A stretch of 64,000 nucleotides of DNA, taken from the NCBI RefSeq assembly GCF_011090185.1, contig NZ_JAAFGS010000003.1:496001-560000 (forward strand), in the 5' to 3' direction. Below, one piece after another: positions 8,144-17,970 of this stretch (positions within the stretch are counted from its first letter, which is position 1; each line of letters begins with the position of its first letter). A program made the position numbers and the translations under genes. The notes beneath the pieces were generated by a model. It searched no databases, was not told the DNA's origin, and worked only from the letters and a program-made list of their open reading frames with translations. Source of the stretch: Saccharibacillus alkalitolerans. GTDB lineage: Bacteria > Bacillota > Bacilli > Paenibacillales > Paenibacillaceae.

Positions 8144-9118
8144 TCAAGCTTTTCCCTTCGATTTACACTGCATCGTGTACATGCCGCCGATCGCGCCGAA
8201 CAGTACCGCCGTGACGGGGAACACCGCCCAGTTGACATCCCAACGCTGATAAACGAAACCGCTGATGAAATAAACGACCAGCGCGATCGACCATACGATC
8301 GCAGATATGCCCTGCAGCGCCCGGTTCTCCGCTTTTTTCTCCGGCGTAAACTCGCCCGTCTGCAAAAGCTTCTGATATCCCTGATGAATACCGCCGTAGT
8401 ATGCGAACAGGAAAGCGACCAGACCGAGCAAAGCCAACATAATCGCCGCGCCGTACGGAATCTCTCCTTCTCCCCTTAATGCTCCGATCAGCACGGCTAC
8501 CGGCGACAGCACGCCCAGGCAGGCCGCGACGATGACCGAACGCGATCGCGCAGGCCGGAACGCCGCCCATTTCCGTTCGAGATCCGCTTTCAAGCCCGGC
8601 GAAAGCTCGAATTCTTCATCCAGCATCCGGTAAGCTTCCCTGCCGCTCGCGCTCCCGATAAACAATCCGACGGCCGGAACGACCAGCAAGAACAGCGCGA
8701 CGGCCGCAAGCAGATACCCGGAATCCGCCGACAGAGAGCCCAATGCCCCCTGCTCGTTCAGGCCCGCGATCAGCATCATGGCCGCAAGGCCCAGCAGCAC
8801 CAACATCCAGCCGAGCCCTTGAAGCAGCGCAGAGCGGCGAACGAAACCCTCGTACCCGGCTGCCACATTCTCCGGCAGCGCCGGCAGCCGTTCTTCTTCC
8901 CCGATCGGCTCGATCCCCAGTTCTTCCATCAATTCGTCGATGCTGCCGAATTCCGAGATAACGATTCCGATCGATTCGTGCTCCGACCTGCCTTCCCGTT
9001 TCAATTCTTCGTATTTTTCCTCCATGGTGCCCAGCATTTCCCGCTTGAGATCGTCTACCTGCGCGGTACGCGGCCATGCGGCAAACAAACTATCCAAATA
9101 CGTCTTCAATACGTCCAT
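8144..9118 (-). CDS. HAAS-domain (DUF1700-like) membrane protein, partner of PadR
   Basis: 324 residues. Residues 1-70 form an acidic helical domain of the HAAS / permease-prefix type (MDVLKTYLDSLFAAWP ... ISEFGSIDELMEELGIE), often encoded next to PadR regulators. The rest has about six hydrophobic segments, near residues 97-115, 128-155, 190-215, 225-245, 270-290 and 295-315. The start codon is the ATG at 9118; its AAGGAGG lies within the last codons of the upstream padR gene, so translation of the two is coupled. Function is unknown; the HAAS domain is thought to link membrane proteins to PadR-type regulation. Confidence 0.8.
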   Translation of the reverse strand: MDVLKTYLDSLFAAWPRTAQVDDLKREMLGTMEEKYEELKREGRSEHESIGIVISEFGSIDELMEELGIEPIGEEERLPALPENVAAGYEGFVRRSALLQGLGWMLVLLGLAAMMLIAGLNEQGALGSLSADSGYLLAAVALFLLVVPAVGLFIGSASGREAYRMLDEEFELSPGLKADLERKWAAFRPARSRSVIVAACLGVLSPVAVLIGALRGEGEIPYGAAIMLALLGLVAFLFAYYGGIHQGYQKLLQTGEFTPEKKAENRALQGISAIVWSIALVVYFISGFVYQRWDVNWAVFPVTAVLFGAIGGMYTMQCKSKGKA

Positions 9119-9123
9119 CGTCT

Positions 9124-9450
9124 TCACGCCTCCTTGATGAATTTGTCGACGACTTCCTGCGTAATCTGCCATTCCCTGCATTTATCCCGGTAGTAAGCCA
9201 GGCCGTCCGGCGTAATCCGGTAGTAGGTTCGCCGTTTGCCCGTTTCCCCGTCTTTATGCAGCGAAGAGATATAACCGTTTTTCTCCAGCCGCGCAAAAGC
9301 CGAATAAAGCGTAGTCTCCTTCATCACGTATTTGTCTTCCGACAATCTGCGAATGTTTTTCGAAATTTCGTACCCGTACGATTCCCCGTCTAGCAGCATA
9401 TAAAGAATTATTGTATCGTTATAGCCCCGGATGACGTCGCTGCTGATCAA
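9124..9450 (-). CDS. PadR family transcriptional regulator
   Basis: 108 residues from a TTG at 9450, chosen because GGGGAGG lies 4-5 bases upstream and the protein then starts ISSDVIRGYND as in the family; an ATG at 9495 would add 15 residues but lacks a ribosome binding site and lies in the operator. The N-terminal PadR winged helix is clear (ILYMLLDGESYGYEISK, TLYSAFARLEKNGYI, GKRRTYYRITPDG). It probably represses its own two-gene operon. Inverted repeats flanking the promoter upstream (9496-9542) are the likely binding site. Confidence 0.88.
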   Translation of the reverse strand: MISSDVIRGYNDTIILYMLLDGESYGYEISKNIRRLSEDKYVMKETTLYSAFARLEKNGYISSLHKDGETGKRRTYYRITPDGLAYYRDKCREWQITQEVVDKFIKEA

Positions 9451-9481
9451 GTGTCCTCCCCCTTTCTCGTTTTTACTATGC

Positions 9482-9547
9482 CTGTCGTACTTCATCTGTC
9501 GTAGTATTGTGTACGTTCAATGTATCACGATTACTACGACAGGTAAA
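9482..9547 (-). promoter_or_regulatory. padR promoter with flanking dyad operator
   Basis: On the minus strand TTTACC and TACATT with a 17-base spacer make a SigA-like promoter. The 11-base arms CTGTCGTAGTA (9496-9506) and TACTACGACAG (9532-9542) form an inverted repeat, one arm just downstream of the -35 box and one near the start of transcription. A third partial copy (CTGTCGTA) sits at 9482-9489. The arrangement suggests looping or double-site autorepression by the PadR protein. Confidence 0.55.
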
Positions 9548-9630
9548 GTAATTTTTTGAATGCAAAAAAAGCCGGAACGCTTTCCTGATCGGAATGCGCT
9601 CCGGCCGTTCTTTTCGGCTTCGTCCGTTTC

Positions 9631-11076
9631 TTATTGGATTTCCTTGTCGTACTGCAGGTAAACGACATGCGTCTGCAGGTATTCGTTCAGGCCGTGCTTG
9701 CCGTCCGCGCCGCCGATGCCGGATTTGCGCCAGCCCGCGTGGAAGCCCTGCATTGCCTCGAAGTTTTCGCGGTTGATGTACGTCTCACCGTATTTCAAGC
9801 GCTTGATGACCTTCATGGCCACGTTCAGGTTCTGCGTATACAGCGACGACGTCAGGCCGAATTCGCTGTCGTTCGCAAGCCGTACCGCTTCGTCCAATGT
9901 GCTGTACGACACGATCGGGATGACCGGACCGAAGATTTCTTCCTGAATGATCTCCATGTCGTTGCGGGCATCCGCGATGACCGTAGGTTCGTAAAAGCTG
10001 CCCGTCCCTTCGACTTTGCTGCCGCCCAGCAGCACCTTCGCTCCCTGCTCCACGGCGCGGTCGACCTTGGCCTGCACCGATTCCTGCGCGTCCTTGTTGA
10101 TCAGCGGGCCCATCTGGATGTCGCTTTCCTTCAGCGGATCGCCGTATTTGACGGCTTTCATCGCTTCGACGAGACGGTTCGTGAACTCTTCCTTGATGTC
10201 CTCGTGAACGTATACGCGCTCGGCGCAGTTGCACACCTGGCCGGTGTTGATAACGCGCGAGTCGACGATCGACTTGACCGCCAGGTCGAGGTCGGCGTCT
10301 TTGTACACGATGGCCGGAGCTTTGCCGCCCAGCTCCAGGCTCACCTTGATAATGTTTTTCGACGCGGCTTCCATGACTTTCTGCCCCGCCGGCACGCTGC
10401 CCGTCAGGCTGACCATGCCCACTTTCGGATTGCTCGCAAGCTCGCCACCCACTTCGCCGCCGCGTCCGGTCACCAAGTTGAATACGCCTTTCGGCAGACC
10501 GACTTTATCGACGATCTTGGTAAACGCGACCGCGTTGTTCGGCGACTCGACGCTCGGCTTGACGACGATCGTGTTGCCCGTGATCAGCGCCGGAGCCATC
10601 TTCCGCGCGATCAGGAAGAACGGGAAGTTCCAGGGAAGGATGCCCGTTGTGACGCCGATCGCTCGCTTGAACACGAAAATATTTTCGTTGTCGCGGTCGC
10701 TCTGCACGATCTCTCCTTCGTACCGCCGCGCCCACTCCGCCATATAATCCATATAATCCGCCGTGAAGTTGACCTCCACCGTAGACAGTTCCATCGTTTT
10801 GCCCACTTCTTCCGAGATCAGGCGCGCGATTTCGTCCGCCTGTTCGCGAATGCCCGACGCGATCCGGTGCAGATAAATGCCGCGCTCGACCGCCGGCGTT
10901 TCCTCCCAGGCCGCCTGCGCCGCATCCGCCGCGTCGATCGCCCGGATCACGTCTCCCCGCGTCGCTTTCGGCACCTGCGAAACCACTTCGTCCGTCGCCG
11001 GATTGGTCACGTCCATCCATTCTCCGTTTTCCGCATCGGTAAACTGCCCGTCAATGTACATTTGATGTTTTTGCAC
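9631..11076 (-). CDS. aldA: NAD-dependent aldehyde dehydrogenase, lactaldehyde/glycolaldehyde type (AldA-like)
   Basis: 481 residues, full length for the family. ALDH marks are GILPWNFPFFLIARK, the catalytic Glu in LELGGKAP and the catalytic Cys in INTGQVCNCAERVYV. The last segment (GQVCN-AERVYV) is close to E. coli AldA, which oxidises L-lactaldehyde to L-lactate in fucose and rhamnose breakdown and also glycolaldehyde. Divergent transcription from lutABC, which oxidises L-lactate to pyruvate, supports this substrate. A consensus cre site overlaps the -10 box, so CcpA repression is likely. The exact substrate is inferred. Confidence 0.85.
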   Translation of the reverse strand: MQKHQMYIDGQFTDAENGEWMDVTNPATDEVVSQVPKATRGDVIRAIDAADAAQAAWEETPAVERGIYLHRIASGIREQADEIARLISEEVGKTMELSTVEVNFTADYMDYMAEWARRYEGEIVQSDRDNENIFVFKRAIGVTTGILPWNFPFFLIARKMAPALITGNTIVVKPSVESPNNAVAFTKIVDKVGLPKGVFNLVTGRGGEVGGELASNPKVGMVSLTGSVPAGQKVMEAASKNIIKVSLELGGKAPAIVYKDADLDLAVKSIVDSRVINTGQVCNCAERVYVHEDIKEEFTNRLVEAMKAVKYGDPLKESDIQMGPLINKDAQESVQAKVDRAVEQGAKVLLGGSKVEGTGSFYEPTVIADARNDMEIIQEEIFGPVIPIVSYSTLDEAVRLANDSEFGLTSSLYTQNLNVAMKVIKRLKYGETYINRENFEAMQGFHAGWRKSGIGGADGKHGLNEYLQTHVVYLQYDKEIQ

Positions 11077-11126
11077 CGGTCCTGCCTCCTCAGAAATGGG
11101 ATAAAAAGGTTCTTTCTTCCTCTCAT

Positions 11127-11156
11127 ATTGTAAACGTTATCAATTTTTATTGTCAA
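11127..11156 (-). promoter_or_regulatory. aldA promoter with cre (CcpA) site
   Basis: On the minus strand TTGACA (11156-11151), 18-base spacer, TACAAT (11132-11127). The plus-strand sequence TGTAAACGTTATCA at 11129-11142 matches the cre consensus TGWAARCGYTWNCW at every position and overlaps the -10 box and spacer, where CcpA binding would block RNA polymerase. It also lies 130 bases upstream of lutA. Confidence 0.8.
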
Positions 11157-11218
11157 CATTTATTCCTTTAATTATGTGGTTTTGTGATGTTTTTTATTTA
11201 TTTTTTGTCCTTTTATGG

Positions 11219-11247
11219 TTTTCAAGGCGGAAAGCAGGGAGTACAAT
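11219..11247 (+). promoter_or_regulatory. candidate lutABC promoter
   Basis: TTTTCA (11219-11224), 17 bases, TACAAT (11242-11247), 25 bases upstream of the lutA start. The -35 box is weak, as expected if an activator or a relieved repressor controls the operon. Confidence 0.45.
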
Positions 11248-11271
11248 AGAGGAGAAACGGAGGGATGGCGA

Positions 11272-12036
11272 ATGAAAGTCAGCATCTTCTCGACCTGCCT
11301 GGTCGACCTCATGTTCCCGGGCGTCGGCAAAGCGATGGTCGAAGTTCTCGAACGTCTCGGCTGCGAAACCGATTTTCCCGCTTCCCAAGTGTGCTGCGGA
11401 CAGCCGACCTATAACAGCGGTTATTTGGAAGAATCCAAGCAGGCCATGATCAATATGATGCTCGCTTTCGAGCATTCCGATTACGTTGTCGGCCCGTCGG
11501 GCTCCTGCGTCGCCATGTTCCACGAGTATCCCCATGTATTCAAAGGCGATCCGCAGTGGGAAATGAAAGCGATTGCTTTAAAAGAAAAATCGTACGAGTT
11601 CACCCAATTCATCGTTCGCGTGCTCGGCGTTACCGACGTCGGCGCCCGGCTGGACGGCAGCGCGACTTATCACCGCTCCTGCCATATGAGCCGGCTGCTG
11701 GGCGAGACCGAGACTCCGTTCATGCTGCTGGAACATGTGGACGGCCTTCGGCTCGAGCCGCTCAAAAACGCCGACAACTGCTGCGGATTCGGCGGAACCT
11801 TTTCCGTTAAAATGCCGGAAATTTCCGAGCAGATGGTCGACGAAAAAAGCGCCTGCGTCGCGGAAACGGGCGCGGAATATCTCATCAGCGCCGATATGGG
11901 CTGCCTGATGAACATCGGCGGGCGCATGTCGCGGACGGGCCGGGAGATTAAGGTCATGCATATCGCCGAAGTGCTCAATCGCGTGCCGGTCCCGCACGAA
12001 CGAACGGCCGCCGCCAAAGGAGGGAATTTCGCATGA
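11272..12036 (+). CDS. lutA: L-lactate utilisation protein LutA, (Fe-S)-binding
   Basis: 254 residues. LutA belongs to the CCG-domain family (like GlpC/HdrB) and carries two cysteine-rich motifs: [11 protein letters not shown] near residue 40 and [17 protein letters not shown] near residue 170, with SCHMSR between. With LutB and LutC it forms the iron-sulphur L-lactate oxidation complex that yields pyruvate in the cytoplasm. The ATG at 11272 is preceded by GGAGG; an upstream in-frame start would add 19 residues without support. Its stop overlaps the lutB start by 4 bases (ATGA). Confidence 0.93.
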   Translation: MKVSIFSTCLVDLMFPGVGKAMVEVLERLGCETDFPASQVCCGQPTYNSGYLEESKQAMINMMLAFEHSDYVVGPSGSCVAMFHEYPHVFKGDPQWEMKAIALKEKSYEFTQFIVRVLGVTDVGARLDGSATYHRSCHMSRLLGETETPFMLLEHVDGLRLEPLKNADNCCGFGGTFSVKMPEISEQMVDEKSACVAETGAEYLISADMGCLMNIGGRMSRTGREIKVMHIAEVLNRVPVPHERTAAAKGGNFA

Positions 12037-13601
12037 GCCTGCAAACGGATAAACGCGAGTTCGGCGAGCGCACGGCCGACGGGATCGGCGACGTTTTTAT
12101 GCGCGGCGCGGTCGGATCGGCCCAGGACAGTCTCAAAACGCGCCGGCTGACGGCGGCCACGGCGCTCGGGGATTGGGAGCGCTGGCGCGAGCTGGGTCAG
12201 CAGATCCGGCAGCATACGCTGGAGCATCTGGATTATTATTTGGAGCAGATGGCGGACAATGTCGAACGCCGCGGCGGACATGTCTTTTTCGCGCGGACGA
12301 AGGAAGAAGCGAGCGCGTATATCCGCGATGTCGTGCAGAGCAAAAACGCGCGCAAAGTCGTGAAATCGAAGTCCATGGTCACGGAAGAAATCGAAATGAA
12401 CCATGTGCTGATGGAGGCCGGCTGCGAAGTGATCGAAAGCGACCTCGGCGAGTACATTCTTCAGGAAGACGACTGGGACCCTCCTTCCCATATCGTCGCG
12501 CCCGCCCTGCATAAAAACCGGGAGCAAATCCGGGACGTATTCGCTTCAAAATTGAACTACGACGGGGACGAGACGCCGGAGCGCCTGGCCCGGTTCGCCC
12601 GCAGCGTGCTGCGCGAAAAGTTTCTTGAAGCCGAGATCGGCATCACGGGCTGCAATTTCGCCGTAGCGAATCTGGGCGCGATCAATCTGGTCACGAACGA
12701 AGGCAACGGCGATCTGACCGCGGCGCTGCCCAAAACGCATATCGCGGTCATGGGCATGGAACGGATCGTGCCGACGCTGGAAGAGATGGAGGTACTGGAT
12801 AATCTGCTCTGCCGCAGCGCCGTCGGGCAGAAGCTGACCAGCTACATTACGGTCATGGGGCCGCGCGAGAATGGCGAATCCGACGGACCGGAAGAATTCC
12901 ATCTCGTCGTCGTGGACAACGGGCGTTCGGACATTCTGGCCGGCGAGTTCCGCGAAGCGCTGCAGTGCATCCGCTGCGGCGCCTGCCTGAACGTCTGCCC
13001 GGTGTACCGGCATATCGGCGGGCATGCTTACGGCTCGATCTATCCGGGTCCCATCGGCGCCGTCATCACGCCGTTGCTCGGCGGCTACGACGATTACAAA
13101 GAGCTGCCGTACGCGTCCAGCCTGTGCGGGGCCTGCACGGACGTCTGCCCCGTCAAAATTCCGCTGCACGAGCAGCTGATCCTCCACCGGCAGAATATCG
13201 TCTCCCAAGGGCGGACGGGAGCCGCCGACCGGATACAGATGAAAGCGGCCGGCAAACTGCTCTCGTCGCCGGGCATGTTCCGCAGCACGCTGCGCCTGGC
13301 GAATTCGATGACCAAACTGATGAGCAAGCACGGGCGCATCGTGCGCGGTCCCGCCCCGATCGAAGGATGGATCGGCATTCGCGATATGCCTCAGCCGGTC
13401 AAGAAGCGCGACGCGTTCCGATCCTGGTACGAGAATCGGGAAAGCGGCATCCCGGCTGCGGCAGCGCCGCCCGGCGCCGGCGGCCGGAACGAGGGAGACG
13501 GCCGCCGCGCAGCGCCGGATCTTCCGGAAGCGAAGCCGGGCCGCGACGTATCGGTCGAAGAAGCGGCGTCCCGAATCGGGAAAGGAGGCGGACGCTCGTG
13601 A
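12033..13601 (+). CDS. lutB: L-lactate utilisation iron-sulphur protein LutB
   Basis: 522 residues. The N-terminal LUD (DUF162) domain spans about residues 60-300. It is followed by two ferredoxin-like cluster motifs, [12 protein letters not shown] near residue 312 and CGACTDVCP near residue 366. LutB is the electron-transfer subunit of the L-lactate oxidising LutABC complex. The last ~50 residues are a Gly/Ala/Pro-rich, low-complexity tail that makes this protein about 45 residues longer than B. subtilis LutB (about 476, from memory). Start and stop codons overlap lutA and lutC, so the three are translationally coupled. Confidence 0.93.
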   Translation: MSLQTDKREFGERTADGIGDVFMRGAVGSAQDSLKTRRLTAATALGDWERWRELGQQIRQHTLEHLDYYLEQMADNVERRGGHVFFARTKEEASAYIRDVVQSKNARKVVKSKSMVTEEIEMNHVLMEAGCEVIESDLGEYILQEDDWDPPSHIVAPALHKNREQIRDVFASKLNYDGDETPERLARFARSVLREKFLEAEIGITGCNFAVANLGAINLVTNEGNGDLTAALPKTHIAVMGMERIVPTLEEMEVLDNLLCRSAVGQKLTSYITVMGPRENGESDGPEEFHLVVVDNGRSDILAGEFREALQCIRCGACLNVCPVYRHIGGHAYGSIYPGPIGAVITPLLGGYDDYKELPYASSLCGACTDVCPVKIPLHEQLILHRQNIVSQGRTGAADRIQMKAAGKLLSSPGMFRSTLRLANSMTKLMSKHGRIVRGPAPIEGWIGIRDMPQPVKKRDAFRSWYENRESGIPAAAAPPGAGGRNEGDGRRAAPDLPEAKPGRDVSVEEAASRIGKGGGRS

Positions 13602-14314
13602 ATTCCTCTTTTTCCGCCGATGAAAACCGGTCGAAGCGGAAGGTTTCGAATCGCGAATCGTTTCTGACCAACGTCGCAGCCAGTCTCGGCCGTCCCCGGA
13701 TGACGGACACTGTCCGCCGACCGGCCTGGAAGCATACCGTCCATCTCGACACGCTCGCCGATCGGACGCCGGAACAGCTGGTCGAAGTGCTGAAAGAACA
13801 GTGTCTGTTCATTCACACTCAGGTGATCGAATCGACGCCGGAAATTCTCCAGACGACGCTGGACGACTTGATCGCCGGCTGCGGCGGCGGCCCGGTTATC
13901 CGTTCCGGCGATCCCAGATTCGCGCAGTACGGCCTGGCCTTCCCCGGCGGCTTCGTCTGGTCGGAAAAGGCGGGCCGCGAAGAAAACGTACGCCGGGCCG
14001 AAGCGGCCAACGTCGCGCTCGTATTCGCGGATTACGCGCTGGCCGAATCGGGCACCGTCGTGCTGGAGAGCCGCCCCGATCAAGGCCGGGCGCTGCATTT
14101 TCTGCCCGCGCATTACATCGCCGTCATCGAACGCGGCCGTATTGTGCCTCGCTCGACGCAGGCGATGGGCGACCTCAACCGCCGCCTTGAGGCGGGCGAG
14201 ACGCTGGGCTCCTGCATCAATCTGATCTCCGGCCCGTCCAACTCGGCCGACATCGAGATGCAGCTCGTCGTCGGCGTGCACGGTCCGCTGAGAGCGACAT
14301 ACGTGCTGATTTAA
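13598..14314 (+). CDS. lutC: L-lactate utilisation protein LutC
   Basis: 238 residues starting at GTG 13598 that overlaps the lutB stop (GTGA); AAAGGAGG lies 10 bases upstream. It is a stand-alone LUD (DUF162) domain protein, with [20 protein letters not shown] and the C-terminal [20 protein letters not shown] typical of LutC/YkgG. It is the third component of the L-lactate oxidation complex. A bidirectional terminator follows the operon. Confidence 0.93.
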   Translation: MNSSFSADENRSKRKVSNRESFLTNVAASLGRPRMTDTVRRPAWKHTVHLDTLADRTPEQLVEVLKEQCLFIHTQVIESTPEILQTTLDDLIAGCGGGPVIRSGDPRFAQYGLAFPGGFVWSEKAGREENVRRAEAANVALVFADYALAESGTVVLESRPDQGRALHFLPAHYIAVIERGRIVPRSTQAMGDLNRRLEAGETLGSCINLISGPSNSADIEMQLVVGVHGPLRATYVLI

Positions 14315-14376
14315 ACGGAAGATACTGCTGGAGATAAGCAACTTGCCCCTTATCCCCGGCGAACCGATCGCACGTC

Positions 14377-14413
14377 AAAAAGCCGGAATGCGTCCCTGCG
14401 CATTCCGGCTTTC
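14377..14413 (+). terminator. bidirectional intrinsic terminator between lutC and ispH
   Basis: AAAGCCGGAATGCG / CGCATTCCGGCTTT, a 14-base stem flanked by A and T runs, located between the convergent lutC and ispH stops. Confidence 0.85.
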
Positions 14414-14460
14414 CTTATTTAAGGGGAGAAGTCCCCCGAACGAATTGGACGATCCGTTTC

Positions 14461-15420
14461 TTATTCCGCTTTGGCTTTCGTTTTTTCCCGCACCGGCGGC
14501 AGCAGCTTCTTCATGTCGACCGTCCGTTTGATCTCCCACGTGGACGGGTCGCTCTCCTCGAACTGCTCCAGATACTGGATGACTTCCTTCGTGATCGGCG
14601 TCGGCGTCGAAGCGCCGGCGGTCACGGCCACTTTGGAAATGCCCATCAGCCATTCCTGCTTGATCTCGCTGACGTCGGCTACCCGGTAGGCGGTCGTGCC
14701 GGCAATTTCTTCCGAGACCTGCGCCAGGCGGTTCGAGTTGTTGCTGCGCGGATCCCCGACGACGATCACCAGGTCGGCCTGGCCCGCCTGCTCGGCGACC
14801 GCTTCTTGACGAACCTGGGTAGCGAGGCAGATCTCGTTGTGCACCTCGGCTCCCGGATAACGTTCCAGCAGTCTCTTCATGATGTTTTTGATATCCCACT
14901 GGCTCATCGTCGTCTGATTCGTAATGATGATTTTGCCCGTCGGCACGTTCAGCGAATCGATCTCTTCTTCCTTCTCGATCAGATGAACGTGATCCGGACA
15001 AATCCCGATCGCGCCTTCCGGCTCGGGGTGGTTCCTTTTCCCGATATAAATGATCTCGTAGCCCTCGTCCGTCTTCTCTCGAATCAAGTCGTGCGTCTTC
15101 GTGACGTCCGGGCATGTCGCGTCGACGGTCGTCAGTCCGCGCTCGCGCGCCCGCTTGCGCACTTCCGGCGATACGCCGTGCGCGGTGAAAATGACCGTCC
15201 CCTTGTCCACCTGTTCGAGAATTTCCAGGCGGTTCGGCCCGTCGAGCGTAACAATGCCCTCGTCCTCGAACGATTGGGTCACATGCGCATTGTGCACGAT
15301 CATCCCGAGTATATAAATGGGCCGGGGCAGATCGAGGTTTTTGGCCGCTTGTCTTGCCAGCACCATCGCGTCGACTACGCCGTAGCAGTAACCGCGCGGA
15401 GCGATACGTAGAACTTCCAT
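14461..15420 (-). CDS. ispH: 4-hydroxy-3-methylbut-2-enyl diphosphate reductase
   Basis: 319 residues. It is the last enzyme of the MEP isoprenoid pathway, reducing HMBPP to IPP and DMAPP with a [4Fe-4S] cluster. The three conserved cluster cysteines are visible in PRGYCYGV (residue 12), DATCPDVTK (near 103) and [10 protein letters not shown] (near 198), with the SNNSNRL and TAGASTP motifs after them. It continues about ten residues beyond the usual end as a Lys/Ala-rich tail. A hairpin with a T-run at about 15502-15550 probably ends the kinase operon upstream. Confidence 0.95.
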   Translation of the reverse strand: MEVLRIAPRGYCYGVVDAMVLARQAAKNLDLPRPIYILGMIVHNAHVTQSFEDEGIVTLDGPNRLEILEQVDKGTVIFTAHGVSPEVRKRARERGLTTVDATCPDVTKTHDLIREKTDEGYEIIYIGKRNHPEPEGAIGICPDHVHLIEKEEEIDSLNVPTGKIIITNQTTMSQWDIKNIMKRLLERYPGAEVHNEICLATQVRQEAVAEQAGQADLVIVVGDPRSNNSNRLAQVSEEIAGTTAYRVADVSEIKQEWLMGISKVAVTAGASTPTPITKEVIQYLEQFEESDPSTWEIKRTVDMKKLLPPVREKTKAKAE

Positions 15421-15501
15421 CTATCAGCACCTGCTTTCGGATTCATGGCTTAAGCGCAACTTCGCGCATACCCCGATTATAACGTATCGGACGGCGCGAA
15501 G

Positions 15502-15550
15502 AAAGGCGGCTTCGTGCGGGAGCTTCTCCTCCCTGCGAAAACCGCCGTTT
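15502..15550 (-). terminator. possible terminator after the histidine kinase gene
   Basis: AAAGGCGG and CCGCCGTTT arms enclose a second partial stem (GCGGGAG / CTCCCTGC). Minus-strand reading ends in TTTCTTC. It lies 45 bases after the kinase stop. Confidence 0.5.
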
Positions 15551-15594
15551 CGTTCGCTGCCGTTTCTTCTATTCGCTTGACGGAAAAAAGACGG

Positions 15595-17154
15595 TTATCG
15601 GGTTTTGCGCCGGGATTTCCCGTCTTCTTTCCGCGGTTCGTTCCCGTCTCCTTCCCGAATTTCCTCGTCGTCGATATCGGCTTTTTCGGAAGACGACGAC
15701 TGGATTTCCGGGAACAGCGCCGGAAGCCAGATAATAAAAGTGGTACCTTCCCCTTTGACCGTAACCACTTCCACCGAACCCTGATGCTCGTCGATGATCC
15801 ATTTCGCGATCGACAGCCCCAATCCGGTTCCCGGCGTTTTGCCCCGCGATTCGTCGGCCCGGTAGAAGCGCTCGAAAATATGGGGCACTTCGTCTTTGTC
15901 CATGCCGATGCCGGTATCTTTCACCCGGATGCCGACCTGCTGGCGGTACACGACAATGTCGAGCGATACCTGACCCTCCATCGTATACTTGAACGCATTT
16001 TCAATGAAGATAAAAAGCATCTGCTGCAAATAATCCTTATTGCCGACCACCGCGATGCCGTCGAGCGCGCCCAGATCGCCCGGCGCCCATTCGGCCCGGT
16101 GCGGCAGAAATTGAGCCCGGCGCACCACTTCTTCGACCAGCGGACCGAGCTGCAGCAGCTCCTTCTGCATCGTCTGTCCGGCATCCGCCCGCGCCAGCGA
16201 CAGCATGTCGCCGATGAGCCGGCTCATCCGCTCGGATTCGTCGGCGATGTCCCCGATCGCTTCGACCGACATCTGCCGCAGATCCTCCTCGCTGAGCCCG
16301 GCCGGCATACTGTCCATCGTCCAGATTTTTTTGAGCAGATCGGTGTTGCCCCGGATCGTCGTCAGCGGCGTGCGCAGTTCGTGCGAAGCGTCCGATACGA
16401 AGCGGCGCTGCGCCCGGTACGATTCCTCCAGGTCTTTGTAAAACAGCTCCGTGCGCGCCATCATCCGGTTGACCGTGCTGATGAGCTGTCCGACTTCGTC
16501 CTGCGGGCCGGTATAGTCGATTCGCACGCTGAGGTCGCTGCTCGTCTGCACGGCGTTCGCGGCCTCGATGACTTTGCCGATCGGCGCCATCGATTTTCGC
16601 GCGAGGAACATGCCCAGCGTAAAAGCGAAAATCAGCGTGGAAAGAGAGCCGAGCAGCAGAATAAAACGCAGATCGGACAGCATGTTCTCCGCTTCTTCCG
16701 TGCTGGCGGCGATCTGCAAAAGAACCGGCGAGCCCAATCCGTTCATGCGGAAGACTTCCTGATACATCAAGTAAGGCCTGCCGTTGGAACGGATCCGGTT
16801 GAATCCTTCTTCGATGCCCTCAAGCGGGGGAATATCGAATTTGAAAGCGCCGTTGATTCTTGTCATGTTGTTCGACTGCTGCAAAAGCTGCGGATCGTAA
16901 TAATAGATCTGCACGTACAGGCGGCTGTCGATCGTTTTCAATAGGTCTTCGATGCGGATGTCGGAAGTCAGCCTGCCGTTCTCGTCCGTTACGATGCTCT
17001 GCCGAATCTGCTCCTTGATGCGGCTCTGCCAGGTATCGTACGTATTTTCGTAAGTATTGTAATAAACAAAGGTATAAATAATCGCGCTGAACATCAGCAG
17101 CGTCAGCGCGAGAATGCCGGAATACCAGGCGGTCAGACGTAAACGGATGGACAT
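15595..17154 (-). CDS. OmpR-type two-component sensor histidine kinase
   Basis: 519 residues. Two membrane segments (about residues 9-30 and 160-182) bracket an extracellular sensor domain of about 130 residues. HAMP (about 182-235), HisKA with the phospho-His in SDASHELRTPL, and HATPase_c with N box ENAFKY, G1 DTGIGM and G2 GTGLGLSIAKW follow. The last ~40 residues form a charged, Lys/Glu/Arg-rich cytoplasmic tail. It is encoded 19 bases after its cognate regulator and downstream of htrA, which suggests (inference only) a CssRS-like role in envelope or secretion stress; the sensor domain itself gives no ligand. Confidence 0.9.
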   Translation of the reverse strand: MSIRLRLTAWYSGILALTLLMFSAIIYTFVYYNTYENTYDTWQSRIKEQIRQSIVTDENGRLTSDIRIEDLLKTIDSRLYVQIYYYDPQLLQQSNNMTRINGAFKFDIPPLEGIEEGFNRIRSNGRPYLMYQEVFRMNGLGSPVLLQIAASTEEAENMLSDLRFILLLGSLSTLIFAFTLGMFLARKSMAPIGKVIEAANAVQTSSDLSVRIDYTGPQDEVGQLISTVNRMMARTELFYKDLEESYRAQRRFVSDASHELRTPLTTIRGNTDLLKKIWTMDSMPAGLSEEDLRQMSVEAIGDIADESERMSRLIGDMLSLARADAGQTMQKELLQLGPLVEEVVRRAQFLPHRAEWAPGDLGALDGIAVVGNKDYLQQMLFIFIENAFKYTMEGQVSLDIVVYRQQVGIRVKDTGIGMDKDEVPHIFERFYRADESRGKTPGTGLGLSIAKWIIDEHQGSVEVVTVKGEGTTFIIWLPALFPEIQSSSSEKADIDDEEIREGDGNEPRKEDGKSRRKTR

Positions 17155-17173
17155 ATGAGAGGGCTGCCCCCTT

Positions 17174-17866
17174 TTAGGAATCGCTTCTTAAGATGTAACC
17201 GGCACCGCGGATCGTCTGGATCAGACGCTTGCCGCCGAATTCTTCGGTCTTCTGCCGAAGCATGGCGACGTACACTTCCAAGACGTTCGACTCGCCGCTG
17301 TAGTCGTAACCCCAGATTTTGTCCATGATCAAATCGCGCGACAGCACGCGTCTCGGATTCAGCATGAACAGATGCAGCAGCTCGAATTCTTTGGCCGTCA
17401 GCTCGATACGCTGTCCGTCCCGCGTCACTTCGCGCGAATCGACGTTCATGGTCAGGTCGTCGAAGCTGAGGCGTTCTCCGTCGTCTTCCCGGACCGTATC
17501 GGTCTTGCGCCGCAGAAGGGCGCGAACCCGCGCCAGCAGTTCCTCCAGCGCAAACGGCTTGACCAAATAATCGTCCGCTCCCAGATCGAGTCCTTTGACC
17601 CGGTTCTCCAGCTCGTCTTTGGCCGTCAGCATAAGCACGGGCACGGCGCTGCCTGCTTCGCGCAGCCTGCGCACGACCTCGAAGCCGTCCACTTCGGGCA
17701 TCATGACGTCGAGTACAAGCAGGTCGGGGTCGGTCGTCCGCATCATCTTCAGCCCTTCCGCTCCGTTCGGCGCCGTATGCACCTCATATCCTTCGAAAGC
17801 AAGTCCCCTCCGCAGCATGGAAATGATTTTTTCGTCGTCGTCGACAACCAGTATGTTCGATCGCAT
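17174..17866 (-). CDS. OmpR/PhoB family response regulator
   Basis: 230 residues. Receiver domain at residues 1-120 with the acidic pocket ILVVDDDEK, phospho-acceptor Asp in LLVLDVMMPEVDG and the conserved Lys in DYLVKPFALEEL. The C-terminal winged helix (residues 130-228) has LTAKEFELLHLFMLNPRRVLSRDLI and VYVAMLRQK, as in PhoB-type DNA binding. It forms an operon with the kinase behind it. htrA lies 176 bases upstream on the same strand. Confidence 0.93.
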   Translation of the reverse strand: MRSNILVVDDDEKIISMLRRGLAFEGYEVHTAPNGAEGLKMMRTTDPDLLVLDVMMPEVDGFEVVRRLREAGSAVPVLMLTAKDELENRVKGLDLGADDYLVKPFALEELLARVRALLRRKTDTVREDDGERLSFDDLTMNVDSREVTRDGQRIELTAKEFELLHLFMLNPRRVLSRDLIMDKIWGYDYSGESNVLEVYVAMLRQKTEEFGGKRLIQTIRGAGYILRSDS

Positions 17867-17970
17867 CTTTTTCTTCGTTCCCCTCTACGTTCTTTTTTAT
17901 TATTGTAACAACGTTCCCTCGCACGCGCATCCCGTTTCCCGCAAAAGCGCAGAAAGCCTTCAAAGCGCAA

